This document shows, piece after piece, positions 42,240 to 50,619 of a stretch of 61,260 nt of DNA. This DNA comes from CAYLGY01 sp964383325. Lineage in GTDB: Bacteria; Pseudomonadota; Alphaproteobacteria; Rhizobiales; Rhizobiaceae. The stretch lies in assembly GCA_964383325.1 (NCBI GenBank), contig CAYLGY010000004.1:1-61260 (forward strand), given 5' to 3'. The notes below the pieces were generated by a model, which was not told where the DNA came from, made no database searches, and was given only the letters and a program-made list of their open reading frames with translations. The position numbers and the translations under genes are program-made. Position 1 is the stretch's first letter, and every line of letters starts with the position of its first letter.

Positions 42240-43051
42240 TCTGCCTGGTTTTTCTTTCCCGGCTTTCCCCGGCGAGAGGATGTGTTTTCCAGGGATTGCA
42301 GCTGATCGGCATGAACAGGCGCCTTCAACATGCGTTTTGCCCGATGGTCGCCGTCTGCAACGGATTTTCCGGAGGGAGAGACGCCCTTCAGGTAGAACTT
42401 CTGCCACTTCTGCTCGATCGAGACTTCATCGCCAGCATGCAACGCAGCCCGGAACTTGACCCGCTCGCTCCGCCAGACCTTGACTTCCCTGTGAAACTCC
42501 GGATCCGACTCGATCGGGCGGATGACTGGCTGAACGTGCTCGATGGCTACACTTGGAACCAGCGTGATAAAGCAGAACGGCTCGCCTGCTTCGAAGGTCA
42601 CCGAACATGGCCGGGTAAATCGCCAGTTCATCGTGAAGGTGAATGGAAGCCAATTGGTTTCCACGATCCCGTCCAGGGGTCCGATGCCATCCTTTAGCCG
42701 GTTCGGAGACCCGCGAGCCCAAACCACCCAACCTGGATCTGTCCGGAAAATGTAGCCGGGATGGAAAGTAACGATCCCATGCCCGAACATGGAAGTCACG
42801 TGAGGATTGCTTGCGCCTCGCTCATTGATCCGGATGGTTACGTCCCCGATCCCATCATATCCATTCCAGGTTATCGTCACGCTGACAGGATTGATGAGTT
42901 CCCATCCGCTTGAATTGGCGATTGTCAGCGGGGTGCAGCGATTTGCAAAATGCTGATGAGTTGCATCCATCCACTCTCGCCTGCCGTCTGCAGGAACGAG
43001 CCGTGGCGCATTCTGGTTGAGCATCATGCAGTCCAGCCGCGGACCTTTCAT
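42215..43051 (-). CDS. DUF6065-like protein
   Basis: A 278-residue soluble protein. The pattern REWMDATHQHFANRCTPLTI, then ANSSGWEL, TFHPGYIFRTDPGWVVWARG, and ETNWLPFTFTMNWRFTRP followed by FEAGEPFCF matches, from memory, the DUF6065 family, which is often found with natural-product or accessory genes and has no established reaction. The C-terminus is lysine-rich. Start taken at 43051. It is convergent with, and overlaps, the GNAT gene. The left side of the assembly gap begins 160 bases upstream. Confidence 0.75.
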   Translation of the reverse strand: MKGPRLDCMMLNQNAPRLVPADGRREWMDATHQHFANRCTPLTIANSSGWELINPVSVTITWNGYDGIGDVTIRINERGASNPHVTSMFGHGIVTFHPGYIFRTDPGWVVWARGSPNRLKDGIGPLDGIVETNWLPFTFTMNWRFTRPCSVTFEAGEPFCFITLVPSVAIEHVQPVIRPIESDPEFHREVKVWRSERVKFRAALHAGDEVSIEQKWQKFYLKGVSPSGKSVADGDHRAKRMLKAPVHADQLQSLENTSSRRGKPGKKNQADHDPSNAG

Positions 43052-43140
43052 TGATTGTCGCTCCCGAATCAATCTCATCCGTCAACAAGCTGAACACGCC
43101 GATGGCTGGCAAGGTGAGGCCAGTGGCACGGACAGAATTG

Positions 43141-43168
43141 CCCCGCGCCTTGTCTCAAAGGCGCGGGG
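43141..43168. repeat. Strong GC hairpin next to the assembly gap
   Basis: CCCCGCGCCTT pairs with AAGGCGCGGGG around GTCTCA. There is no T-run on either strand. The stretch 43052-43211 contains no supported gene. Such a hairpin next to a gap could itself have caused the assembly break. Confidence 0.5.
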
Positions 43169-43211
43169 ACGAAGGGTTCAGCCTCCTCCCGGCGGACCAC
43201 TGGGCGGTCCA

Positions 43212-43311
43212 NNNNNNNNNNNNNNNNNNNNNNNNNNNNNNNNNNNNNNNNNNNNNNNNNNNNNNNNNNNNNNNNNNNNNNNNNNNNNNNNNNNNNNNNN
43301 NNNNNNNNNNN
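43212..43311. other. Run of 100 N: scaffold gap
   Basis: Exactly 100 unknown bases, a conventional placeholder. The true distance and content are unknown, and the linkage of left and right parts of the window depends on the scaffolding. Confidence 0.98.
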
Positions 43312-43466
43312 CTTCTGAATAGCCATTCTCGGTGATCGCGCCATTCGAGTGCTCGCCGGTACTGTGCAGGAAGCTACCATAAAGGCCGATCGAACCAAAC
43401 TCCGGATTGCGATGAAACAAATGCCCGGCAATGCCTGCAAAGCCGTCATTGTTACCGGCGCCAGCC
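43312..43466 (-). pseudogene. Truncated outer-membrane barrel-like fragment running into the gap
   Basis: The minus-strand frame reads AGAGNNDGFAGIAGHLFHRN, then PEFGSIGLYGSFLHSTGEHS and on into the N run. A TAG lies directly before it (43469-43467) and no start is available. The GGHLF-x-R-N-P...GLYGS pattern recalls beta-strand repeats of rhizobial outer-membrane proteins of unknown role. It is probably the 3-prime part of a broken gene, or a misassembled contig end. Confidence 0.45.
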
Positions 43467-43507
43467 TAATTTCTGGTAAGTCATTCTGTATATAAAGTCA
43501 TTCCAAA

Positions 43508-43875
43508 CTACAGAATCCAGAGCTGAATGTGCGTATCCTCATCATTATAAGACAAGGCACTGGTTTGCATGTATTGAGGGAGCGCTGTCGTCACCTTGGA
43601 GATCCGGAGTTCGTCGCGGGCATGGGCTCCCAGCCGCCCTTCGCCATCATCTGATCCGCCACCTGACGCGCGAGCTCGGGCGATACCGCGCGGTCGACAC
43701 AGATCTGCGCCAGTCCGCGCGAACGGGCCGAACTTGCATCCAGCCCGAATCGAACGGGAGGAGATCCGCCTGTTTGGTGTCGGGCCGCTGGGTGACGGAA
43801 ACGTACTCGCCCGCTGCCACGGACATGGCGCCCGCCACCAGCACCTCGGCATTATCTGACAGCGCGAACAAGGGG
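43508..43875 (-). pseudogene. Frameshifted VIT/CCC1-family transporter remnant
   Basis: Three minus-strand frames carry successive pieces of a VIT1/CCC1-like iron/manganese transporter. From 43871 LVAGAMSVAAGEYVSVTQRP and DTKQADL; then in a second frame LAQICVDRAVSPELARQVAD followed by QMMAKG; then in a third LGAHARDELRISKVTTALPQ, ending at a TAG at 43508. Intact homologues have these segments in a row (AMSMAAGEYVSV...ADL...PELA-x-x-VA...HARDELGIS). At least two frameshifts, a missing N-terminus and missing C-terminal helices make it non-functional, unless sequencing errors near the contig end are to blame. Confidence 0.8.
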
Positions 43876-43883
43876 ATTCTGCG

Positions 43884-44582
43884 CTAGCCCCCACCCGGCG
43901 GGGTCGCATCCTCTGCGCGCCCGCCCATGCCGATCCCCATCCCCATTCCGCCACCACCTCCGCCACCCCCACCGCCTTCGCGACGGCCGAGGCCCTGCTG
44001 ACCACTGCCTCGGCCGCGTCCGCCAGCGCCGGCCGGCCGGGTCGGTCCTTGCATGGGGATCTCCAGATTGTCCGGAATCGCGGCAAGATCCAGGGCTTCC
44101 CGGATGAAATTGCGCAGCGACACGACGAGTTCATGGGTGTGGACATGATTGCCGGCCACGAGTTCGCGCGCAGCCTTCACTGCGAGCCGGACCTGCTCTT
44201 CCGTGCCCAGCAGGATGATGTCGGACAGCGCAGCCTCCACCGCATCGCGTACCTGGCGGACCCGTTCGAATGTCTCGTCGCTCATCGTGCGCGGCACGGC
44301 CGCTTCGCCACCTTGCTCGGCGGCCAGCCTTTCTGCTGCCCGGATGTCGCGCAGGTGGCGCGGATCGACCGAAAGCCTTCCGGTAAACGAGCCGCCCAGC
44401 ACCTTGTAGGCCGCGATCAGGGTCTTGAGGCGCTCGTTGATCTGCCGGTTCTGCCGCTGCTGGCGCTGCTGGATCGTGGTCAACATGATCAGCCGAAGCC
44501 CGATCCCCACCAGCGCAAACAGGGCGATGCCGACAATTGTGGACAGGACACCCTGCCAGGAAGTGAAGTCGAAACCGCGCAT
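43884..44582 (-). CDS. Membrane-anchored, glycine-rich-tailed protein, unknown
   Basis: A 232-residue protein. One N-terminal membrane span (VLSTIVGIALFALVGIGLRL) is followed by a charged helical, possibly coiled-coil region (QQRQQRQNRQINERLKTLIA; RVRQVRDAVEAALSDIILLG; ELVVSLRNFIREALDLAAIP). The tail is low-complexity: glycine-rich with GRGRG, a run of ten glycines and MGMGIGMGG. The start MRGFDFTSWQGVL at 44582 has the only good membrane-protein N-terminus. I do not recognise the family. It lies next to the VIT pseudogene on the same strand. Confidence 0.7.
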   Translation of the reverse strand: MRGFDFTSWQGVLSTIVGIALFALVGIGLRLIMLTTIQQRQQRQNRQINERLKTLIAAYKVLGGSFTGRLSVDPRHLRDIRAAERLAAEQGGEAAVPRTMSDETFERVRQVRDAVEAALSDIILLGTEEQVRLAVKAARELVAGNHVHTHELVVSLRNFIREALDLAAIPDNLEIPMQGPTRPAGAGGRGRGSGQQGLGRREGGGGGGGGGGMGMGIGMGGRAEDATPPGGG

Positions 44583-44792
44583 GCTGCTCTCCTGCCGCCA
44601 AAACAAGATTGCCATGCGAGACAGGTCGGTGCAAAGCAGGAACAGGGGCGTCCAGCATATTCTTTCCCGGAGATCGCAGACCATCTTGCAGTCAGGAGCG
44701 GCTGCCCGTTCAATCAGGACTCGCCCTCAACCGTCCTAGTACAGGTCGGGATGGAATTTGACCTCGGAACGACAGGCCGGGAGGATGAACAA

Positions 44793-45554
44793 ATGCAGAG
44801 CAATGCCGTGAACTGGTTCGAGCAGGACGGCAGTAACTATGCCCGCTTCCGGCCGCAATACCCGCCAGCGCTCGCGGAATTTCTGGCCGGGACCGCGCCC
44901 CGCCGCATGCGGGCGCTGGATGTCGGCTGCGGCACCGGCCAGCTTACGATGCTACTGGCCGGGCAGTTCCACAAGGTCACCGGAACGGACACCAGCGAGG
45001 AACAGCTGTCCCATGCGGTGCGCCATCAGCGGATCACCTATCTTCGCGCGCCCGCCGAGCAGATTCCGCTTGCCGGAGGCAGCGTTGACCTGATCACGGC
45101 GGCGCAGGCGGCCCACTGGTTCCAGCTTGAGTCATTTTACGGCGAGGTCCGCCGCATTGCCTCGCCCGGTGCCGTGCTGGCACTGATCAGCTACGGTGTC
45201 CTTGCCCTGGGTGACCTCCGCCTGAACCGGCGGTTCTCCCGCTTCTATCATGAGGAGATCGGACCGTTCTGGCCGCCCGAGCGCAAACTGGTCGAGGCTG
45301 GCTACGCCGGGATCGATTTCCCTTTCGCACCCTTGCAACCGCCTGCGCTGACCATCGAACGGGACTGGAATCTCCAGCAGCTGCTTGGTTATCTCTCGAC
45401 ATGGTCGGCGGTACGCCATGCCGTCGCGAAAGGAAGGCAGGGAATCCTTGCCGGATTTGCGCGGGACCTCACCGCAGCTTGGGGCGACTCCGAGCGCCTC
45501 CAGCGCGTCGTCTGGCCAATCAGCATGCGTATCGGTCGAGTGAGAATACCCTGA
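44793..45554 (+). CDS. Class I SAM-dependent methyltransferase
   Basis: A 253-residue methyltransferase. SAM-binding motif I is ALDVGCGTGQLTMLLAG near residues 40-56, the acidic end of strand 2 is VTGTDTS, and motif IV is DLITAAQAAHWFQLE. The opening NWFEQDGSNYARFRPQYPPA is common in Methyltransf-11-type proteins. Substrate unknown. ATG 44793 has GGGAGG 7 bases upstream, better than ATG 44751. Divergent from the glycine-rich protein. Confidence 0.88.
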   Translation: MQSNAVNWFEQDGSNYARFRPQYPPALAEFLAGTAPRRMRALDVGCGTGQLTMLLAGQFHKVTGTDTSEEQLSHAVRHQRITYLRAPAEQIPLAGGSVDLITAAQAAHWFQLESFYGEVRRIASPGAVLALISYGVLALGDLRLNRRFSRFYHEEIGPFWPPERKLVEAGYAGIDFPFAPLQPPALTIERDWNLQQLLGYLSTWSAVRHAVAKGRQGILAGFARDLTAAWGDSERLQRVVWPISMRIGRVRIP

Positions 45555-45917
45555 ACCCGGCTGAATGTTTCGTTGGCGGACCTGCGTATCCCTGTTGCGC
45601 GCAGTAGGGCTGAGGCACGGCAACGAGCCTGGAAGGATCCCAAGCGCGATCATCTCGCCGCCTGCCAGCGGAATTGCATGGCGCTTGTGCGTAAGTCGCC
45701 ATTCCGAGAGGATGGAAGGGGCGACCAGCGACGGTTATCAGGATGGTGGCTCGCTGCTTATCATCGGAACATATGCGCGGATGAACGGAAGCCCTGGGGC
45801 AGGGTGCAATCCAGCGCGCCCTGCCATCATAAAGACTGCCGGATTGCACTCCCAGCGTGGGACAGTGATTGCGGCCGACGTCCGCCATTTCCAGGGAAGT
45901 AGCGGAGCGAAGCCCGA
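45555..45917. other. Intergenic stretch with no supported gene
   Basis: 363 bases between the methyltransferase and the convergent BCCT transporter. Open frames on both strands show no recognisable domain or plausible ribosome site. I see no terminator with a T-run and no insertion-sequence ends. Confidence 0.6.
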
Positions 45918-47567
45918 TTATGCCGTTCTGGCCGCGGCGCCGCGCGGTTCATCCATCAGTCCGCGGATCAGCGCATAGCAGCCGAGCAGCAGCACGATGG
46001 CGAATGGAAAGCCGGTCGTCACCGAAGCTGCCTGCAATGCGGCGAGGCCGCCGCCGAGCAGAAGGGCAATTGCAACCAGACCTTCGAACACCGCCCAGAA
46101 GACGCGCTGGGCAGTCGGCGCATCGACCTTGCCGCCAGCCGTGATCGTGTCGATCACCAGTGAGCCTGAATCCGAGGAAGTGCAGAAGAAGACGATCACC
46201 AGGATGATCCCAACAAGGGAAGTCAGGTTCGTTAGCGGCAGGTGCGAGAGCATGGCGAATAGTTTCAGTTCCAGCGCGGCTTCCGAGATGTCACTAAAGC
46301 CAGCGCCGATCAGGCTGATCGCCGTGCCCCCGAAGCTCGTCATCCACAGCACCGAGACCAGCGACGGAATGAGCAGCACCGCGATCATGAATTCGCGCAC
46401 GGTTCGGCCACGGCTGACCCGGGCGATGAACATGCCGACGAAGGGCGACCAGGAAATCCACCATGCCCAGTAGAAGGCCGTCCAGCCCTGCCGGAAATTG
46501 TCGTCCTCTCTGCCAAAAGGATTGGCGAGTGCCGGTAGATGCTCTGCGTAGGCGCCCAGATTGCGGAAGAATCCCGTCACGATCGCAAGGGTCGGGCCGG
46601 TAAGAATGACAAAGAGCAGCAGGAGACCAGCCAGCACCATATTGATCTCGGACAGACGGCGCACGCCCGCGTCCAGTCCCGCAACGACCGAGACAGTGGC
46701 AATGGCAGTAATCCCGACGATCAGCAAGACGCGGGAAGTGTCTGAGTCCGGCATTCCGAACAGGAAGGACAGCCCGGCATTGGCCTGCTGTGCACCGAGG
46801 CCGAGCGATGTTGCGAGGCCGAACAAGGTCGCGAAGACGGCGAGAATGTCGATGATATGCCCTGGCCAGCCCCAGATCCGTTCGCCAAAGATCGGATAGA
46901 AGATCGAACGCATGGTCAGCGGCAGCCCCTTATTATAGGCGAAGAGCGCCAGGCCCAGGGCGACCACGCCGTAAATGGCCCAGGGATGCAGGCCCCAATG
47001 GAAGATCGTCGCAGCCATGGCGAGCCGCCGCGCTGCCTCCGCCTCTCCTTCCGCGCCGCTCAAGGGTGCCCAGTCCATACGCGCGCCCCCTTCTGCCGAA
47101 ATGCCGGCGATTGCCGCATCATAGTGGCCGATCGGCTCGGCGACGCCGTAGAACATCAGGCCGATGCCCATGCCGGCGGCGAACAGCATGGCGAACCAGG
47201 CAGAGTAGGAGAAATCGGGCGTTGCCTCTCGGCCGCCGATGCGAACGGAGCCCCAGGGCAGAACGATCACCGCGAGGCAGACCAGCACAAAGATGTTGCC
47301 GACAATCAGGAAGAACCAATCAAGATTGGCAGTCAGCCAGTCACGCAGACCTGTGAAGATCGCATCGGCCTGATTCTGTAGCGCCAGGGTGATGATCACG
47401 AAGGCCACGATGACTAACCCGGAAATGGCGAATACAGGATTGTGAATATCAAAGGCCAGCGGCCCGAGGGCTCGTCGAATATTGTCCTGCCCGACCTCGT
47501 AATCCGTATCGATGATATCGGTAGGACCCTCGGGCGCGGGAATGCCGCTTGCTGATGTGTCGCTCAT
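45918..47567 (-). CDS. BCCT-family transporter (betaine/choline/carnitine type)
   Basis: A 549-residue, 12-span secondary transporter. The first helix follows GPLAFDIHNPVFAISGLVIV. The glycine stretch FAAGMGIGLMFYGVAEPIGH marks the substrate and sodium-coupling helix. The signature WAWWISWSPFVGMFIARVSR precedes GRTVREF, and CTSSDSGSLVIDTITAGG follows. These are diagnostic of BetT/BetP/OpuD-like carriers, which import quaternary ammonium osmolytes. ATG 47567 has GGGAGG upstream. No betaine-synthesis genes adjoin, so osmoprotection versus catabolism is open. Confidence 0.95.
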   Translation of the reverse strand: MSDTSASGIPAPEGPTDIIDTDYEVGQDNIRRALGPLAFDIHNPVFAISGLVIVAFVIITLALQNQADAIFTGLRDWLTANLDWFFLIVGNIFVLVCLAVIVLPWGSVRIGGREATPDFSYSAWFAMLFAAGMGIGLMFYGVAEPIGHYDAAIAGISAEGGARMDWAPLSGAEGEAEAARRLAMAATIFHWGLHPWAIYGVVALGLALFAYNKGLPLTMRSIFYPIFGERIWGWPGHIIDILAVFATLFGLATSLGLGAQQANAGLSFLFGMPDSDTSRVLLIVGITAIATVSVVAGLDAGVRRLSEINMVLAGLLLLFVILTGPTLAIVTGFFRNLGAYAEHLPALANPFGREDDNFRQGWTAFYWAWWISWSPFVGMFIARVSRGRTVREFMIAVLLIPSLVSVLWMTSFGGTAISLIGAGFSDISEAALELKLFAMLSHLPLTNLTSLVGIILVIVFFCTSSDSGSLVIDTITAGGKVDAPTAQRVFWAVFEGLVAIALLLGGGLAALQAASVTTGFPFAIVLLLGCYALIRGLMDEPRGAAARTA

Positions 47568-48096
47568 GTTGTGGCCTCCCTTCCACAATGACAGATGTCG
47601 ACTCGCCGGATTAGGCTAACATGATGGAATGATAACAGGAAAGAGTTTTTATGAGAATGCAGTACCAAATATTGTGTTCTGAAGAATCTTGTAATTTTAC
47701 TTATCGAAAAGGAATACTTACAGGAAGCCATGCAAGTTAGGCTTGATATGATCATCTATGCTGATCTAAAGTTTAAGACAAAATTTTCGTCTGGATTCGT
47801 CGAAGGTGGACGACAGTTCTCGCCGGGTGGCTGCCTGCGCTTATGGGCGCTATCTCTCAAAGGGTACGCAGATGACTGCGCAGCAGACGGCTTCGCGCAT
47901 CGATCAGCAGTATGGCTGGATAGGGTGCCGCCAATTTCGGGTGCCCCAACCGATCCGGATGTCGGTGCTGCCCGTCCGATCCGGAATGGAGCGGAGAAGC
48001 CCGAAGAATATTCTCGGTGTCACACGGCCTGCCAGCGTTTCCGCTCTTTCGCGGCATCGGTGAAGACCTGACCCTGCCTAACCCATTGAAATTCCT
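47568..48096. other. Long intergenic region with an AT-rich core
   Basis: 529 bases between the BCCT start and tRNA-Gly. Positions about 47600-47800 are clearly richer in A and T than the rest of the window and probably hold the BCCT promoter. I could not settle on a -35/-10 pair. Open frames at 47730-48071 and 47806-48063 show no family features and are not called. No inverted repeats of insertion-element type were seen. Confidence 0.55.
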
Positions 48097-48171
48097 TGGA
48101 GCGGGCGATGGGGATCGAACCCACGACATCAAGCTTGGGAAGCTTGCGTTCTACCACTGAACTACGCCCGC
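48097..48171 (-). tRNA. tRNA-Gly (anticodon CCC)
   Basis: 75 bases including an encoded CCA. The acceptor stem GCGGGCG pairs with CGCCCGC. The D-loop has TAGTTCAGTGGTAGAAC. The anticodon stem CAAGC/GCTTG encloses the loop TTCCCAA, with anticodon CCC reading GGG codons. The T arm contains GGTTCGATCC. It stands alone. Confidence 0.95.
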
Positions 48172-48342
48172 GACAGCACTGCTTTTCAGCTTTCCTCGGG
48201 GTGGATGTCAAGCGTTTTGCGACGGAACCTCCCCTTGCCCTCGTGCTTTCCCTGTCCGCGGGGCGGGTGGAGAAATTGGGCTGTCGCTTCTCTGCCGCAA
48301 TGCTGTAATCATATCAGGGCGCGGCGCGACAGGGAGAACGGG

Positions 48343-49437
48343 ATGCGATCGATCGAAGACCAGGTGTTCCTTTGGTTGCTAGCCGCGACCACCTTTGCCT
48401 TCGGGATGATCATCTGGCCTTATTTCGGCGCGGTCCTGTGGGGAGTAGTGGCAGCGATCGTCTTTGCGCCAGTCTATCGGCGCATGCTCTTTCTTACCGG
48501 CAGGCGCCCCAATCTCGCGGCAACCATCACGTTGCTGCTCGTGCTTCTGCTGGTCATCCTGCCCTTGATGCTGATCGCGTCCTCCCTCGTCCTGGAGGCA
48601 AACAGCCTCTATCTCAGCGTCCAGTCAGGCGAGATGACCGCCTATCTGCGCAGCATCGGCACATTGTTGCCGGACTGGCTTCATGAATTGCTGGACCGCT
48701 ACGATCTCGGCAGCTTCGAGGCCCTGCGCGAAAGGTTGTCGCGGGTTTTCTCGCAATTCCTGCAACTGATCGCATCGAGGGCCGTGACCGTCGGTCAGAG
48801 CACTTTCGGCTTCGTCGTCGGCCTGGGCGTCATGCTCTACCTGATGTTTTTCCTGCTGCGCGATGGCGCCGGCCTCACCCGCAGGCTCAAGCAGGCGGTG
48901 CCCCTGCGCCCGTCGCAGCGCGACCAGCTCTTCGAGCGCTTCGTCACCGTCGTCCGGGCAACCGTGAAGGGCACCATCCTCGTCGCCGCGCTTCAGGGGC
49001 TGCTTGGAGGGCTGATCTTCTGGGCGCTCGACATCAATGGCGCGGTCCTGTGGGGAGTGATGATGGCGATCTTCTCGCTACTGCCGGCGGTGGGCGCGAG
49101 CCTCGTCTGGCTGCCCGTGGCGATCTACCTGCTTGTCGCCGGCGCGATGGGCAAGGCCGTCATCCTCATCCTTTTCGGCGTGCTCGTGATCGGCCTGATC
49201 GACAATCTCCTGCGTCCCATCCTCGTCGGCCAGGCGACCCGCATTCCCGATTACGTCATCCTGATCTCGACCCTGGGCGGCATCTCGATCACCGGGCTGA
49301 ACGGGTTCGTGGTCGGCCCGATGGTTGCGGCAATGTTCATTACAGTGTGGGGGATCTTCACGGTCAACCGCAATGAATCCCGCGAGGCAACCTCCGGGGA
49401 TCCGGCCGTGCCGTCAGAACGGAAAATCCCGGGATGA
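48343..49437 (+). CDS. AI-2E family transporter (PerM/UPF0118)
   Basis: A 364-residue membrane protein with about eight spans. Typical family features are FGAVLWGVVAAIVFAPVYRR near the start, the cytosolic LYLMFFLLRDGAGLTRRLKQ, RATVKGTILVAALQGLLGGL, and the C-terminal IDNLLRPILVGQATRIPDYV and TLGGISITGLNGFVVGPMVA. The family name comes from one AI-2 exporter; most members have unknown cargo. AGGGAGAACGGG precedes ATG 48343; longer starts lack support. Confidence 0.93.
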   Translation: MRSIEDQVFLWLLAATTFAFGMIIWPYFGAVLWGVVAAIVFAPVYRRMLFLTGRRPNLAATITLLLVLLLVILPLMLIASSLVLEANSLYLSVQSGEMTAYLRSIGTLLPDWLHELLDRYDLGSFEALRERLSRVFSQFLQLIASRAVTVGQSTFGFVVGLGVMLYLMFFLLRDGAGLTRRLKQAVPLRPSQRDQLFERFVTVVRATVKGTILVAALQGLLGGLIFWALDINGAVLWGVMMAIFSLLPAVGASLVWLPVAIYLLVAGAMGKAVILILFGVLVIGLIDNLLRPILVGQATRIPDYVILISTLGGISITGLNGFVVGPMVAAMFITVWGIFTVNRNESREATSGDPAVPSERKIPG

Positions 49438-49479
49438 TCCGTCGGCGGAACAGCCAGGGAAACCCGAATAACATCCCGG

Positions 49480-49635
49480 CTATTCGATCGCAGTTTTCTG
49501 TCGTTTCAAGCGAATGGCACGCAGGCGGGCAGTCTTCTGCTCACGTTCCATCCGTTCCTGCAGAAGAATCTGGCTTGCGATCCGGTGGGCTCTTTCATCG
49601 CGCGTCTCGCGGCGTTCTCTATGGCTGTCAGACAT
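49480..49635 (-). CDS. Small basic/charged protein, 51 residues
   Basis: A short gene below the usual length cut-off. It reads MSDSHRERRETRDERAHRIA at the start and ends in a lysine/arginine-rich helix (KTARLRAIRLKRQKTAIE). AGGAG lies 6 bases before the ATG. The composition (almost entirely helix-forming charged residues) and the K-T-A-R-L-R-A pattern are, from memory, common in small rhizobial proteins of unknown role. No membrane span or signal peptide. Faces the AI-2E transporter gene convergently. Confidence 0.65.
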   Translation of the reverse strand: MSDSHRERRETRDERAHRIASQILLQERMEREQKTARLRAIRLKRQKTAIE

Positions 49636-49705
49636 GAACTCTCCTGTAAGCTATTGAATTTATATATAGGTTACTGCCAGAAAAATTCAAGTTTCACAAA
49701 GCATA

Positions 49706-49741
49706 CAAAAAAAGACGCCGCAGGCATCTTGCCCACGGCGT
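49706..49741 (-). terminator. Rho-independent terminator of the outer-membrane protein gene
   Basis: On the minus strand ACGCCGTGGGCA pairs with TGCCTGCGGCGT around AGA, followed by CTTTTTTTG. It lies about 30 bases past the stop codon. A textbook terminator. Confidence 0.9.
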
Positions 49742-49770
49742 AAAGTCTTCGTTCAGATCTGAATTGGGTT

Positions 49771-50619
49771 CTAGAAGTGGAAGTTCAGACCCAGCCGTAC
49801 TGTGTGGAACCGGAAGCTTGTATCTGCATGTACATGCACACCATTTTGTGTCCAGTCGACCAGATTCCACTTGCCGAGATCGGTATATAGATACTCGCCC
49901 TTGAGGGACAGCTTGTCGGTGAAGGCATATTCCGCGCCGGCCCCGACCGTCCAGCCGACCTTGGTCTTGGACATCGAGCCGCTCCAGAGCGGCGTATTGT
50001 TGCCGAAAAGATTGGCGTAGACCTCGGTCCGGCCATAGGCGACACCGCCCGTTCCATAGACCATGAAGCGCTCGACGGGCGTATAGCCTATCCGCAATCT
50101 CGTCGTGCCATACCAGGTGATCTTCGAGCCGAGATCGGCGCTGACCGTGTCGGTACCGTCCGTGACATAACCGGACAGCTCGGCCTTGATGCCGGACCAC
50201 TGGATATCGGTCTCGATACCGTAGACCATGGAGCCAGATTGCCAATTATAGCCCGCCTGAACGCCAGCGACAAAGCCGCTGCCCGTATTGCTGAGACCGG
50301 CGCCCAGATAATTGTTGCGGCTGTTCAGGATCCTCCCGAGGATCTCGCCCAACTCGCTCTCGGGATCCATCACCAGGGCGAAACCGTTCAAGTCCTGGGT
50401 GCTCGCAATTTGCGCGTTCTGGTAGTCGATGTGGCCGTCCACCTTGGCCTTGCCGCCGCCATAGCCGCCATTCACGCCGACATAGAAGCCGGTCCAGCTG
50501 AAACCTGGCGCGTCAATGATCGGTGCCGGCGCCGCCGGCTCGTATACAAAGGGATCGGCTGCATAGGCCGCAGTGGAGGCGAACAATGCTGCCGCAGCGG
50601 AAATCAGGATACGCTTCAT
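49771..50619 (-). CDS. Outer-membrane beta-barrel protein (Omp25/31-like)
   Basis: A 282-residue surface protein. The signal peptide is MKRILISAAAALFASTAAYA, then AD and a proline-rich spacer (YEPAAPAPIIDAPGF). The barrel begins WTGFYVGVNGGYGGG. Alternating strands follow (GFVAGVQAGYNWQSGSMVYG; RLRIGYTPVERFMVYGTGGV; GWTVGAGAEYAFTDKLSLKG) and it ends in LGLNFHF with the terminal phenylalanine needed for outer-membrane insertion. Role probably structural or adhesive. Followed by a strong terminator. Confidence 0.93.
   Translation of the reverse strand: MKRILISAAAALFASTAAYAADPFVYEPAAPAPIIDAPGFSWTGFYVGVNGGYGGGKAKVDGHIDYQNAQIASTQDLNGFALVMDPESELGEILGRILNSRNNYLGAGLSNTGSGFVAGVQAGYNWQSGSMVYGIETDIQWSGIKAELSGYVTDGTDTVSADLGSKITWYGTTRLRIGYTPVERFMVYGTGGVAYGRTEVYANLFGNNTPLWSGSMSKTKVGWTVGAGAEYAFTDKLSLKGEYLYTDLGKWNLVDWTQNGVHVHADTSFRFHTVRLGLNFHF

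Noticed and set aside
45555..45917. Possible small genes or insertion remnant between the methyltransferase and BCCT genes
   Set aside because: No domain, no inverted terminal repeats and no target duplications could be seen.
47730..48071. Open frames of 113 and 85 codons before tRNA-Gly
   Set aside because: No ribosome site, no family features, overlapping alternatives in different frames, and a composition like translated non-coding sequence.
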